A DNA stretch of 64,000 nt, from the NCBI GenBank assembly GCA_048595745.1, contig CP184361.1; one strand, written 5' to 3'. This DNA is from Aquipseudomonas alcaligenes_A. GTDB lineage: Bacteria > Pseudomonadota > Gammaproteobacteria > Pseudomonadales > Pseudomonadaceae. Shown in pieces: positions 35,197-43,119 of the stretch. How positions within the stretch are numbered: the first letter of the stretch is position 1; each line of letters starts with the position of its first letter. Position numbers and translations under genes: made by a program. The notes under the pieces are model-generated. The model was not told the origin of the DNA. It was given only the letters and a program-made list of their open reading frames with translations, and did not search any database.

Positions 35197-36327
35197 TCAG
35201 TCTCCAGTCTGGCGATAGGGCAGCAGCTGCCGCGCCTGCTCGGCATAGGCCCGCAGCGCCGGCCGCTCCTCAGCCAGGAAGTTCGCCACCGCGGCCCGCA
35301 GCCCCGGGTGCAGCAGGTAGTGCCAGGAGCGCGTGATGACCGGCTCGAAGCCGCGGATCAGCTTGTGCTCGCCCTGCGCGCCGGCGTCGAAACACTGCAG
35401 GCCTTCGGCGATGGCGCGCTCGATCCCCTGGTAGAAGCAGGTCTCGAAGTGCAGGCGGTCGAAGTCGCCCAGGCAGCCCCAGTAGCGACCATAGAAACGC
35501 CCGCCAGCGACCAGGCTGAAGGCCATGGCCACCGGGCGACCATGCTGCAGGGCGCTGACCACGCGGATCGCCTCGGGCATGCGTTCGGCCAGCAGGCTGA
35601 AGAAGGCACGGGGCAGGTAGGGCGCGCGGCGGCGCACATGGTAGGTGCTGGCGTAGCAGGCATACACGAAGTCCCAGTCCGCCTCGCGCAAGTCGCCGCC
35701 CAGCTGCCAGCGGAAGTCGATGCCCTGCCCCGCCACCTGCTCGCGCTCCTTGCGCAGCTGCTTGCGCTTGCGCGAATTGAGCGCATCGAGGAAGTCCTGG
35801 AAGTCGCGATAGCCGCGATTGCGCCAGTGATACTGACAGTCCAGGCGCTGCAGCCAACCCTCACGCGCCTCGAACAGTGCGTCGTCCTCGGCACGCAGGA
35901 AATTGACATGCAGACCGGAAAGCCCCTCGCCAGCCAGGCTCGCCGTGAGTTCGTCGAGCAAGGCGCCAGCCTGCTGCGGATCGCCCAGCAGGCGCGGCCC
36001 GCTGACCGGGCTGAAAGGCACGGCACCGAGCAACTTGGGGTAGTAGGCGATACCGGCACGCTGGCAGGCCTCGGCCCAGCCCATATCGAACACGTACTCG
36101 CCGAAGGAGTGTTCTTTTATATAGGCCGGCAGTGCAGCGCGCACCTCGCCCGCCGCGTCGCGCAAAAGGCGATGCGCAGGCTGCCAGCCGGTGTGAACAC
36201 CGACGCTGCCGCTGTCCTCCAGGGCCGTCAGAAAGGCATGACGCAGGAAGGGCTGTGCCTCCGGCAGCAGGGCGTCCCAGGCGGCGGGCGCGATATCGGC
36301 GAGACGATGCAGGGTATGAAGCGACAT
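35197..36327 (-). CDS. GNAT/FemAB-like acyltransferase (COG3146 family)
   Basis: A 376-residue protein of the large COG3146 family, which is built on a duplicated GNAT-like (FemAB-type) fold. Conserved pieces are visible: LPAYIKEHSFGEYVFDMGWAEA near residue 75, NRGYRDFQDFLDALNSRKRKQLRKERE near residue 175, and MAFSLVAGGRFYGRYWGCL near residue 275. The acceptor is unknown. It ends 2 bases before the small phosphatase-like gene and probably shares its transcript. Confidence 0.85.
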   Translation of the reverse strand: MSLHTLHRLADIAPAAWDALLPEAQPFLRHAFLTALEDSGSVGVHTGWQPAHRLLRDAAGEVRAALPAYIKEHSFGEYVFDMGWAEACQRAGIAYYPKLLGAVPFSPVSGPRLLGDPQQAGALLDELTASLAGEGLSGLHVNFLRAEDDALFEAREGWLQRLDCQYHWRNRGYRDFQDFLDALNSRKRKQLRKEREQVAGQGIDFRWQLGGDLREADWDFVYACYASTYHVRRRAPYLPRAFFSLLAERMPEAIRVVSALQHGRPVAMAFSLVAGGRFYGRYWGCLGDFDRLHFETCFYQGIERAIAEGLQCFDAGAQGEHKLIRGFEPVITRSWHYLLHPGLRAAVANFLAEERPALRAYAEQARQLLPYRQTGD

Positions 36328-36382
36328 GCCACCAGTCTGGCGGCTGCCCAGCGCAAATAAAAGCCTGCCGCTCCCCGCTCCA

Positions 36383-36408
36383 ATAAAAAAGCCCCGCAGA
36401 AGCGGGGC
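36383..36408 (-). terminator. rho-independent terminator of the porin gene
   Basis: A perfect GCCCCGC/GCGGGGC stem with a four-base loop; on the minus strand a TTTTTTATT tail follows. It starts 31 bases past the porin stop codon. Confidence 0.92.
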
Positions 36409-36438
36409 CAGGAAGAGGAGCGGATGAACTGCTTGTAC

Positions 36439-37746
36439 TTAGAAGACGTACTGGGCGCGCATCACGAAGCCGTCGCCACTGTCGTCATTGTTGGCATTCT
36501 TGGCGTTGTCGACCGAGGACTTGACGTAAACACCGCTGATCTTGACCGACTCGTTGGCATACCAGTTCAGGCCGACGTTGTGCACCTTGCCTTCGATATC
36601 ATCGATCTTGGCGAACTTGCCGTTGTCGTCTTCAGCGCTCAGATAGTCGTAGCGGTAGAACACTTCCCAGGCACCGATCTGCTTGTTCGCCGGCTTGATC
36701 GCATCGAACTTGCCGAGCTTGTAGCCGCGCGGCTCACCGGTCAGGGTGTAGGCCGCCTGTACATAGTAGCCATCGGCATCGATGTCCTCGTAACCGTCAT
36801 CGTCGGCTTCCATGCTGCGCGACACGTACTCACCCTGCAGGGAGAACGCGCCCATGGCCCAGGCCGCTTCCAGGCCCCAGGCGGCATCGTCGCCATAGGC
36901 GCCGGCCGGAGTGGCTTCGGCGCCGCCCAGGGTCAGGCGGTTGCCGTTGTCGCCGGCGTCCTGGCCACCATCGGTGCTCACGCCGCGCATGCCCAGACGG
37001 CTGCGGATACGGCCGTCGAACGCGGTGTCGGAAAGGTCGCGCTGGGCATAGTTGAGGCCGAAGTGCAGCACCTTGCCAGCCTCGGCCATCGGCGCGAACA
37101 CGCCACGCAGGTTGAACTGGGAAGTGCTGTCGCCATCTTCGGTGGAGTTGGTCGCGTCCTTGGAGAACAGGCCGGCGGAACCGTACAGGGAGTTGCCGGC
37201 GGTGCCGGACACCTGGATACCCATGCCGCCGTTGTGGCCGTTGGCCCAGTCGACCAGGTCATAGGCAGCGGTACGCTCCTGGGCAGTCACCCACTTGGAG
37301 CTGGTGGCCCTCTCCAGACCGAATTCCGGGTTGAAGCGGCCGACCTTGATCGAAACCGGCGCGAAGCCGTTGTAGGCCAGGGAAGCTTCGTTGAAGTAGC
37401 CGTCATCCTTGCGGCTGTCGCCACCGGCGTTGTGCGAGAAGTCGTAGGTAACCTGGTAGGCCCAGTCGGTGTACATCACACCGCCCAGCTCGAGGTAAGC
37501 GCGGCGGAAGTAGCCGGCGTCGGCGGTGTTGCCGTTCTTGGTGTAGAAGCCATCGAAGCGGCTGTAGTCAGCCTGGATGCGGCCGCCCAGCTTGAAGCTG
37601 AATGCCTTGTCGGTGGTGCCGACTTCCAGGCCACCTTTGGTCTTGATCATGATGTCGGCGCCGTCAGTGGTGACGGTACCGGCGAAAGCCTGGGCGGAAA
37701 TGGCCAGAGCCAGGGCGCTGGCAGCAAAACCGGCAAAGTGCTTCAT
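36439..37746 (-). CDS. OprO/OprP-type phosphate-selective porin
   Basis: A 435-residue outer-membrane beta-barrel. It has a signal peptide (1-22, ending AFA), alternating amphipathic strands, many aromatic strand ends, and a C-terminal Phe (AQYVF) for Bam recognition. The N-terminal region (FKLGGRIQADYSRFDGFYTKNG) is typical of OprO/OprP-like trimers that take up phosphate or pyrophosphate. A Pho-box candidate at 37848 supports phosphate-starvation control. The ion specificity (Arg ladder, Lys cluster) cannot be proved from sequence alone. Confidence 0.88.
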   Translation of the reverse strand: MKHFAGFAASALALAISAQAFAGTVTTDGADIMIKTKGGLEVGTTDKAFSFKLGGRIQADYSRFDGFYTKNGNTADAGYFRRAYLELGGVMYTDWAYQVTYDFSHNAGGDSRKDDGYFNEASLAYNGFAPVSIKVGRFNPEFGLERATSSKWVTAQERTAAYDLVDWANGHNGGMGIQVSGTAGNSLYGSAGLFSKDATNSTEDGDSTSQFNLRGVFAPMAEAGKVLHFGLNYAQRDLSDTAFDGRIRSRLGMRGVSTDGGQDAGDNGNRLTLGGAEATPAGAYGDDAAWGLEAAWAMGAFSLQGEYVSRSMEADDDGYEDIDADGYYVQAAYTLTGEPRGYKLGKFDAIKPANKQIGAWEVFYRYDYLSAEDDNGKFAKIDDIEGKVHNVGLNWYANESVKISGVYVKSSVDNAKNANNDDSGDGFVMRAQYVF

Positions 37747-37847
37747 CGAAGGATTCCCCTATTGGTCTTTAGAAAAACACTGGGCATTGGCCCTGCGTGT
37801 TGGGGGGGAATCTTGGCGGGGGGTTATTTCAGCTCGGTTGTAGTTAT

Positions 37848-37865
37848 ATGAAAGTTAAATTACAG
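37848..37865 (-). promoter_or_regulatory. PhoB-binding Pho box candidate
   Basis: On the minus strand the sequence CTGTAAT-TTAA-CTTTCAT is a pair of 7-base direct repeats with a 4-base spacer, as in Pho boxes (consensus CTGTCAT, twice). It lies 102 bases upstream of the porin start codon, and the downstream product is a phosphate-type porin. Confidence 0.72.
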
Positions 37866-37902
37866 AGGAACTTTTTAATTCCTTTTGAAATAGCAGCGAA
37901 TC

Positions 37903-37924
37903 CCCCGGCCCGCCTGGGCCGGGG
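37903..37924 (-). terminator. GC-rich hairpin after the hvf operon
   Basis: A perfect 9-bp stem (CCCCGGCCC with GGGCCGGGG) and a four-base loop, 6 bases past the DoxX stop codon. The U-run expected of an intrinsic terminator is lacking, so it may stabilise the 3' end or act as a weak terminator. Confidence 0.55.
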
Positions 37925-37930
37925 CCTCAT

Positions 37931-38527
37931 TCAGCGGCGGCGCAATACCCTTGCCAGCCAGTGATCCAGACTCAACCAGCGCCCCGCGCCACTGAAGAAC
38001 AGCGCCAGCAGCATCAGCAGGTAGGTAACGGCGAACTCGATGCCGTTGTTCAGCACGACGAAACGCCCGCTGGCCGTGAGCCAGGCGTAGTTGCCGTGCT
38101 CCTGCAGGATGGCGCGGGCACGCTCCAGTTTTTCTGCCGCGGCCAGTACGCGCTCGTTGGCGAAGGGCGCGGAGGGATCGGCAATAGCCTGCCAGCCGAA
38201 CTCCCAGTGCACGGCGAAGATCGCCACCAGCATGGTTACCATCAGCGGGATGCTGATCCAGCGCACCGCCAGCCCCAGGAGCAGCAGCACCGCCCCACCC
38301 GCCTCGGTCAGCGCCGCCAGCCAGGCCAGCAGCGCCGGGAACGGCAGGCCCAGGCCCCAGTCAGGGTTGCCGAACCAGGCGATGGTCGACTCCATGTCCG
38401 CCAGCTTGTGCGTGCCGGCCATCCAGAAGATCGGCACCAGGTACAGGCGCAGCAGCAGCGGCGCGAGAAAGTCCAGACGGCGGGTGGCGTCCAGGCCGTC
38501 CTGAAAGCGGTTGAGCAGGTTCAGCAT
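37931..38527 (-). CDS. DoxX-family membrane protein of the hvf operon
   Basis: A 198-residue protein with four membrane helices and the DoxX signatures LRLYLVPIFWMAGTHKL and LAALTEAGGAVLLLLGLAVR. DoxX proteins often accompany HvfABC-type RiPP operons; their role there is unclear but may be redox support or membrane handling of the product. The ATG at 38527 overlaps the hvfC stop by 7 bases and has GGAG upstream, so the start ten codons earlier in the frame is not needed. Confidence 0.88.
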   Translation of the reverse strand: MLNLLNRFQDGLDATRRLDFLAPLLLRLYLVPIFWMAGTHKLADMESTIAWFGNPDWGLGLPFPALLAWLAALTEAGGAVLLLLGLAVRWISIPLMVTMLVAIFAVHWEFGWQAIADPSAPFANERVLAAAEKLERARAILQEHGNYAWLTASGRFVVLNNGIEFAVTYLLMLLALFFSGAGRWLSLDHWLARVLRRR

Positions 38528-39222
38528 GAGGGTCTCCAGATATCCTGGCGCTGCCAATCATCCAGCAGCGCCCGAGCGTGAGCGAAGTAGTGGTCGTCGG
38601 CCGGTAAACCGGTGGTTTCGGCCAGGTCCAGCAGTGCATCGCGGCAAGGCTGTCCGCCCTGCAGGCGCAGCGCCAGGTGAAAGGCGAAGGGCGCCAGCTG
38701 CTGGAAGCGCACCCGCTCCTCGCGGTCACGCCAGGCCAGCAGGCAAGTAGGCTCGGCAGGACGCTCAGTAGGCCGGTAATCGGCGCTCAGCAACTGTACT
38801 GGCCAGGCATAGGCCAGCGGCCAGGCCAAAGGCGACCAGCCCTGCTGCGGCAGCGCGTCGGTGGCGATGTCCAGCGCCAGCTCGACCCGCTCGTAATGCG
38901 CCAGTTCGGCGACAAAAGGCGGATCGCCCGGCTCCGCGCCGCCGCCCTGCTGCAGCCAGTCGACGAACGCCTCGCCTATCTGCAGAAAGTAGGGCGTGGC
39001 GCTGCGTTGCTCGCAGAGAAAAGCCCGCACCAGCCGGCGCCGGCGCGGCTCGCCGAGAATCCGGCAGAGCACCGGAAAACCGCTGGTGATGAAGCCGTCG
39101 AGGTTGTTGAAGAACAGCTCCTCGTACACCGCCATGCGCGCCGCGGGGATGCCCGGCAACAGCGGCGCGGCCTGCGGGTCGCGGATGCGCGCGGCAAAGA
39201 GCACCTGATCACGTTCGCTCAT
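38521..39222 (-). CDS. hvfC: HvfC/BufC-family RiPP maturation partner (DUF2063)
   Basis: A 233-residue protein of the DUF2063 (putative DNA-binding domain) family. The N-terminal about 100 residues (RMAVYEELFFNNLDGFITSGFPVLCRIL) are the family core. In characterised systems this type of protein binds the precursor peptide and presents it to the HvfB/MNIO enzyme. Its ATG overlaps the hvfB stop (ATGA), so the two enzymes are made in step. No catalytic residues are expected. Confidence 0.88.
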   Translation of the reverse strand: MSERDQVLFAARIRDPQAAPLLPGIPAARMAVYEELFFNNLDGFITSGFPVLCRILGEPRRRRLVRAFLCEQRSATPYFLQIGEAFVDWLQQGGGAEPGDPPFVAELAHYERVELALDIATDALPQQGWSPLAWPLAYAWPVQLLSADYRPTERPAEPTCLLAWRDREERVRFQQLAPFAFHLALRLQGGQPCRDALLDLAETTGLPADDHYFAHARALLDDWQRQDIWRPSC

Positions 39223-40046
39223 CGCGGCGCCTCCTGCTGCAGCGCGCGGATGTGCGCCACCTCGGCATACAACTCGGCCAGCGGCGGAAAGTTGAAGTCG
39301 CGCTCCAGCAGGGTCGGACGCACACCATGGACCCGGTAGGCGTGCGCCAGCAACGCCCAGACCGGGTCGTCCACCGGCGCGCCGTGGGTGTCGATCTTCA
39401 GGTCGGCCGCCTGGTCCAGGTGCCCGGCCACATGCAGATAGGCGATGCGCGCGCTGGGCATCGCCGCGATATAGGCGTACGGGTCGAAGCCGAAGTTATG
39501 GGCATTGACCTGCACATTGTTGACGTCCAGCAGCAGCTGGCAGTCGGCCTCTGCCAGCACGGCGCGGACGAAATCCACCTCGTCCAGCTCGCCGGGCAGG
39601 CGCGCATAGGCCGAGACGTTCTCGATGATCAGCGGCCGCTCCAGCACGTCTTCGACCTGGCGGATGCGCGCAGCCACCCGGCGCACCGCCTCAAAGCTGA
39701 AGGGCAGCGGCATCAGATCGTACAACTGGCCGTCGTCGGCACAGGCCGACAGATGCTCGCTGTAGCCACGGATACCGTGCTCGTCGAGAAACACCTTGAT
39801 CGCGCGCAGCAACTCAAGGTCCAGCGGCGCGTAGCCGCCCAGGTTGAGGGACAGGCCATGGCAGAGGAACGGCACGCGCTCGCTCAGCGCACGCAGCTGG
39901 CGGCCGAAACGACCGCCAACGCCGATCCAGTTCTCCGGGGCGATTTCGAGAAAGTCCACCGCACCTAGGGCGCTGTCCTGCAGCGCCCCGAGCAGGCCGC
40001 GACGCAGGCCCAGGCCCGCGCCGCTGACGAAGTTGCCGTTGGCCAT
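39219..40046 (-). CDS. hvfB: HvfB/BufB multinuclear iron RiPP-modifying enzyme (MNIO, DUF692)
   Basis: A 275-residue TIM-barrel enzyme of the DUF692/MNIO family, which uses two or three non-heme irons and oxygen to modify cysteines in precursor peptides. Expected metal ligands are visible: the His in FLCHGLSLN, Glu/Asn in LIIENVSAY, Asp/Asn in LLLDVNNVQVNAHN, His in YLHVAGH, Asp-x-His in KIDTHGAPV and Glu in LLERDFNFP. In related systems the product is a copper-binding oxazolone/thioamide group in EGKC motifs. The substrate is the adjacent Cys-rich HvfA. Confidence 0.92.
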   Translation of the reverse strand: MANGNFVSGAGLGLRRGLLGALQDSALGAVDFLEIAPENWIGVGGRFGRQLRALSERVPFLCHGLSLNLGGYAPLDLELLRAIKVFLDEHGIRGYSEHLSACADDGQLYDLMPLPFSFEAVRRVAARIRQVEDVLERPLIIENVSAYARLPGELDEVDFVRAVLAEADCQLLLDVNNVQVNAHNFGFDPYAYIAAMPSARIAYLHVAGHLDQAADLKIDTHGAPVDDPVWALLAHAYRVHGVRPTLLERDFNFPPLAELYAEVAHIRALQQEAPR

Positions 40047-40058
40047 GTCCCGACGCCC

Positions 40059-40397
40059 TTACTCGGCCTTGTCGCCGCCACACTTGCCTTCATGGCCGGC
40101 CTTGGCTTCCTCACCGCAGCTGCCTTCTTTAGCCGCCTTGTCGCCGCCGCACTTGCCCTCGCCGCATTTGCCTTCCTTGCTTGCCTTGTCGCCGCCGCAC
40201 TTACCTTCCTCGGCCTTCATGTCGCCGCCACACTTGCCCTCGCCGCAGGCGCCTTCATGGCCCTTCTCGTGGGCCGCCAGGCTGTAGCCGCTGGAGAGTT
40301 CCTGGCTGGCGAAAGGATTGCCGCCGGCCTGGACAACGAAGGTGGAGCCGAGCAGGGCCGCGCCCAGGGTGATGGCGATGGTATTGCGCTGTTTCAT
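40059..40397 (-). CDS. hvfA: HvfA/BufA-type Cys-rich RiPP precursor
   Basis: A 112-residue precursor. A signal peptide (1-24) is followed by a short linker and then a low-complexity region with seven cysteines, at residues 51, 56, 67, 78, 83, 94 and 106. Five of them lie in EGKC and the other two in EGAC and EGSC, giving repeats of the form EGKCGGDK. EGKC is the motif modified by HvfB-type enzymes. Processed product is expected in the periplasm or outside the cell, where it may bind copper. The gene leads the operon hvfA-hvfB-hvfC-doxX. Confidence 0.9.
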   Translation of the reverse strand: MKQRNTIAITLGAALLGSTFVVQAGGNPFASQELSSGYSLAAHEKGHEGACGEGKCGGDMKAEEGKCGGDKASKEGKCGEGKCGGDKAAKEGSCGEEAKAGHEGKCGGDKAE

Positions 40398-40452
40398 GGA
40401 ATGTCTCCGTCAGAAAAAAGTGCGAGGGGCCGATCGGCCACCTTCGCCACAC

Positions 40453-40480
40453 TAGACGGAGCAGTCTCGTGCGCATTACA
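40453..40480 (-). promoter_or_regulatory. possible ECF-type promoter of the hvf operon
   Basis: On the minus strand TGTAAT (40475-40480) and CGTCTA (40453-40458) are separated by 16 bases, a spacing and -10 pattern (CGTC) seen in promoters of extracytoplasmic-function sigma factors. Transcription would begin about 50 bases before the hvfA start codon. No sigma factor gene is visible nearby, so the match rests on sequence alone. Confidence 0.4.
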
Positions 40481-40496
40481 GCCGGCACGAAAAAAA

Positions 40497-42101
40497 TTAT
40501 GCGCCCTGGCGCCGCGGCCACATCAGGCTGAAACGCGCGCCCCCCAGGTAGGTGCCACGCCCGACGTAGGCACGCCCGCCGTGCCAGTAGATGATCCGCC
40601 GTACGATGGACAGCCCCAGGCCGTGACCGCCGGAGGCCCGCGTGCGGCTGTCGTCCAGGCGCAGGAACGGTGTGAACACCCGCTCCCAGGCCTCTTCCGG
40701 CACGCCCGGGCCATCGTCCTCGATGTCGATCCAGCAGCGCTCGGGATCGATCCGGTAGGTCACCCGCACACGTGACTCGGCGTGGCGCATGGCGTTGCTC
40801 ACCAGGTTCTGCAGGGCACGGTGCAGGTAGCGCGGTTCGGCATCCACCTGCGCCGTGTCGTCCGGCCCATCCTGGCAGGGGCCACGCTCGACACGAACGG
40901 CCGCGCGCAGCGGCGCCAGCTCGCCGATCACCTGCTCGATCAGCGCACTCAGGTCCACCCGCTGGAAGTTCAGCTCGGGCGAGCCCTGCTCCAGGCGGGC
41001 GTAGACCAGCATCTCGTCGACCAGCTTGTCGAGGTCCTGGATATCGCCATCCATGCCCTCCAGGTATTTGCGCCGGGCCTGGTCGGTCTCGGCGTCGGCG
41101 ATCATCTCCAGGCCGAAGCGCAGGCGCGCCACCGGGGTGCGCAACTCGTGGGACACCGCCCGCACCATCTCACGCTGCACGCCGACCAGGCGCTGCAACT
41201 GCTCGGCCATGGCGTTGAAGGTGCTGGCCAGACGCCCCACCGAGTCGGCACCCTGGGTCGGCGCGCGCGCCTCGAAGCGCCCGCTGGCCAGCTGCGTGGC
41301 GGCATTTTCCAGGCCCTGCAGGCGGCGCTCCAGGCGCCGCACCAGCAGATAGAGGATCATCCCCGTGAGCGTCAGGCCCAGAGCGCCGATCAGCACCAGC
41401 AACTCGGTGGGATAGGGATTCATCTGGTAGATCGGGCCGACTTCCAGCACCCAGGGCGTATTGACCATGCCGGCGATCACCCGGATCGAGTTGCCGTCCT
41501 TGCCCAGCGCCATCACCGTGTCGCCCTCGTCCACCCGGCGCTGCTGATCCTCATCCAGATCAACCTTCTCCAGCGTGACCAGGCGCAGGTCGAAGCCGAA
41601 CCCCTTCTCCTCCTTCAACGCCGCCAGGCGCCTGGGTTGCTCGGCGATAGGCTGGCGCACCAGCTCGTCCATCAGCAGGTAGACGGTGGCACGCGCCAAC
41701 TGCTCGCTGATCTGCTCGATCTCGGCGGTCAGCACCAACTGCTCGTCGGCACTGACCAGCGCGTATACACGCGCCTCGTGCGGAGCACTCTGTTCCACCA
41801 GCACCTGCCCATTGAGCAGGCGCGCACGCGCACGCCCATCCAGCGGGTCAGAGCCCAGCGTGCGCAACTCCAGGGGTACGCCGAGCAGACGGCTCCAGGT
41901 CACCAGGGCGCGGCGCCGATCGACATCGTCCATCGGTTGCAGGCTGTCCGCCATCAGGCGGAAGGTGCCGCGTGCCAGTTGCTCGCGGTACTGGTCGCTG
42001 CGCACCTCGTTGGTCAGCTGCAGGGCGCTGACGCCAAGCAGCGCCACCAGCACCAGCGCGGCGATGATGCCGCCATAGATGCGCAGGAAGATGGTGTTCA
42101 T
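40497..42101 (-). CDS. RstB-like sensor histidine kinase
   Basis: A 534-residue membrane kinase. Two membrane helices (about 8-28 and 233-254) flank a roughly 200-residue periplasmic sensor domain. A HAMP domain follows, then the phosphoacceptor His318 in VSHELRTP, an N-box LQNLVSNAMRHA and the ATP-binding GPGVPEEAW and GGHGLGLSI. It phosphorylates the response regulator encoded just upstream, whose stop codon its ATG overlaps (ATGA). The pair corresponds to the RstA/RstB-like system found next to nrdAB in Pseudomonas. It is followed by the hvf operon 99 bases downstream. Confidence 0.93.
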   Translation of the reverse strand: MNTIFLRIYGGIIAALVLVALLGVSALQLTNEVRSDQYREQLARGTFRLMADSLQPMDDVDRRRALVTWSRLLGVPLELRTLGSDPLDGRARARLLNGQVLVEQSAPHEARVYALVSADEQLVLTAEIEQISEQLARATVYLLMDELVRQPIAEQPRRLAALKEEKGFGFDLRLVTLEKVDLDEDQQRRVDEGDTVMALGKDGNSIRVIAGMVNTPWVLEVGPIYQMNPYPTELLVLIGALGLTLTGMILYLLVRRLERRLQGLENAATQLASGRFEARAPTQGADSVGRLASTFNAMAEQLQRLVGVQREMVRAVSHELRTPVARLRFGLEMIADAETDQARRKYLEGMDGDIQDLDKLVDEMLVYARLEQGSPELNFQRVDLSALIEQVIGELAPLRAAVRVERGPCQDGPDDTAQVDAEPRYLHRALQNLVSNAMRHAESRVRVTYRIDPERCWIDIEDDGPGVPEEAWERVFTPFLRLDDSRTRASGGHGLGLSIVRRIIYWHGGRAYVGRGTYLGGARFSLMWPRRQGA

Positions 42102-42817
42102 TGCAGCTCGGCAGCCGCCTCGGCGACGAACAGATAGCCCTTGCTGCGCACCGTCTTGATCAGGCGCGGGTGCATCGGGTCGTCACCGATCTTCGGCCGG
42201 ATGCGCGAGATGCGCACGTCGATGGAGCGGTCCTGGCCGTCATACTCGATGCCGCGCAGGGCGGTGAAGATTTCCTCGCGGGAGAGGATGCGCCCGGCGT
42301 TGGCCGCCAGCAGCCAGAGCAGATCGAACTCGGCGCTGGTCAGCTCGACACCGGCACCGCGCAGCCAGGCCTCGCGCATCGCGCTGTCGATCACCAGCTG
42401 GCCGAACTCCAGGCGCCGCGGGTTCTCCGTCGGCGCCTCGCCGCCCTCGCTGCGCCGCAACAGGGCACGGATGCGCGCCAGCAGCACACGCGGGCGCACC
42501 GGCTTGCACACATAATCGTCGGCGCCCATTTCCAGGCCGAGCACCTCGTCCATGTCGTCCGTGCGCGCCGTGAGCATCAGGATCGGTCCGGCGAACTGGC
42601 CGCGTACCTTGCGGCAGATGGACAGCCCATCCTCGCCCGGCAACATCAGGTCGAGCACCACCAGGTCCGGCTGCTCCTTGAGGATACGCGCCGCGGCACG
42701 GCCACCATCGGACTCGATTTCCACCTGCAGGCCGTTGCTCTGCAGGTACTCCTGGGTCAGCTCCGCCAACCGCTGGTCGTCCTCGACGATCAGGATCCGC
42801 CAGGCCTCTTGCTCCAC
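42098..42817 (-). CDS. RstA-like OmpR-family response regulator
   Basis: A 239-residue regulator with a receiver domain (acidic pocket EDD at 12-14, phosphorylated Asp56 in VVLDLMLPG, conserved Lys in VCKPVRP) and a C-terminal winged-helix DNA-binding domain (LTSAEFDLLWLLAANAGRIL; RIRPKIGDD). Receiver and linker resemble E. coli RstA. The GTG at 42817 has GGAG 8 bases upstream; the longer frame to 42898 lacks such a signal. The gene overlaps the kinase gene. A possible RstA-type or NrdR-type box lies 78 bases upstream. Confidence 0.93.
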   Translation of the reverse strand: MEQEAWRILIVEDDQRLAELTQEYLQSNGLQVEIESDGGRAAARILKEQPDLVVLDLMLPGEDGLSICRKVRGQFAGPILMLTARTDDMDEVLGLEMGADDYVCKPVRPRVLLARIRALLRRSEGGEAPTENPRRLEFGQLVIDSAMREAWLRGAGVELTSAEFDLLWLLAANAGRILSREEIFTALRGIEYDGQDRSIDVRISRIRPKIGDDPMHPRLIKTVRSKGYLFVAEAAAELQ

Positions 42818-42894
42818 GACTTCTTCTCCAGCGCCAACACCATTAGTGGCGGCATTGTAACAACCGCGACCGGTTAGCACAGCGCATGCCAGAA

Positions 42895-42910
42895 ACACTA
42901 CATATTGTGT
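42895..42910. promoter_or_regulatory. NrdR-like or RstA-like palindromic box
   Basis: ACACTACATATTGTGT fits the NrdR consensus (acaCwAtATaTwGtgt) with one or two mismatches, and is nearly palindromic. The overlapping TACATATTGTGTTA also resembles the RstA box (TACATnTnGTTACA) in 9 of 12 fixed positions. It lies 78 bases upstream of the RstA-like regulator gene, so autoregulation by that protein is as plausible as NrdR binding. Confidence 0.6.
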
Positions 42911-43041
42911 TAGGGTCGATAAGGTTTCAGAGCGTGTCGCAACCTGAGAAAAGCATGACTCAGTGGCGACGAACGGTAGAAGCCAGGGTTAACGGGGCTT
43001 GCCGCACAAACCACCGAAACGACCCACAATTCACCCACAAG

Positions 43042-43050
43042 TTATCCACA
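43042..43050 (+). promoter_or_regulatory. DnaA box
   Basis: A perfect match to the strong DnaA box TTATCCACA, 436 bases upstream of the nrdA start codon. DnaA is a known regulator of nrdAB in E. coli, tying nucleotide supply to replication. It is a single box, so not an origin. Confidence 0.72.
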
Positions 43051-43088
43051 GCAGGCGCCTTCTCGGCTCCCTTGCAAAGCCCCCGATA

Positions 43089-43104
43089 GCGCATTATCTT
43101 GTAT
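43089..43104. promoter_or_regulatory. NrdR box 1
   Basis: GCGCATTATCTTGTAT matches the NrdR core pattern (C, A/T, .., TAT, C/A, T, A/T, GT). Its centre is exactly 31 bases from that of the next box, three helical turns, as in known paired NrdR sites. Confidence 0.8.
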
Positions 43105-43119
43105 CCCCATCGCGCCTCA

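Noticed and set aside
43042..43050. An origin of replication, because of the DnaA box.
   Set aside because: Only one perfect box, no AT-rich unwinding region and no dnaA or gyrB neighbours; the site fits nrdA control.
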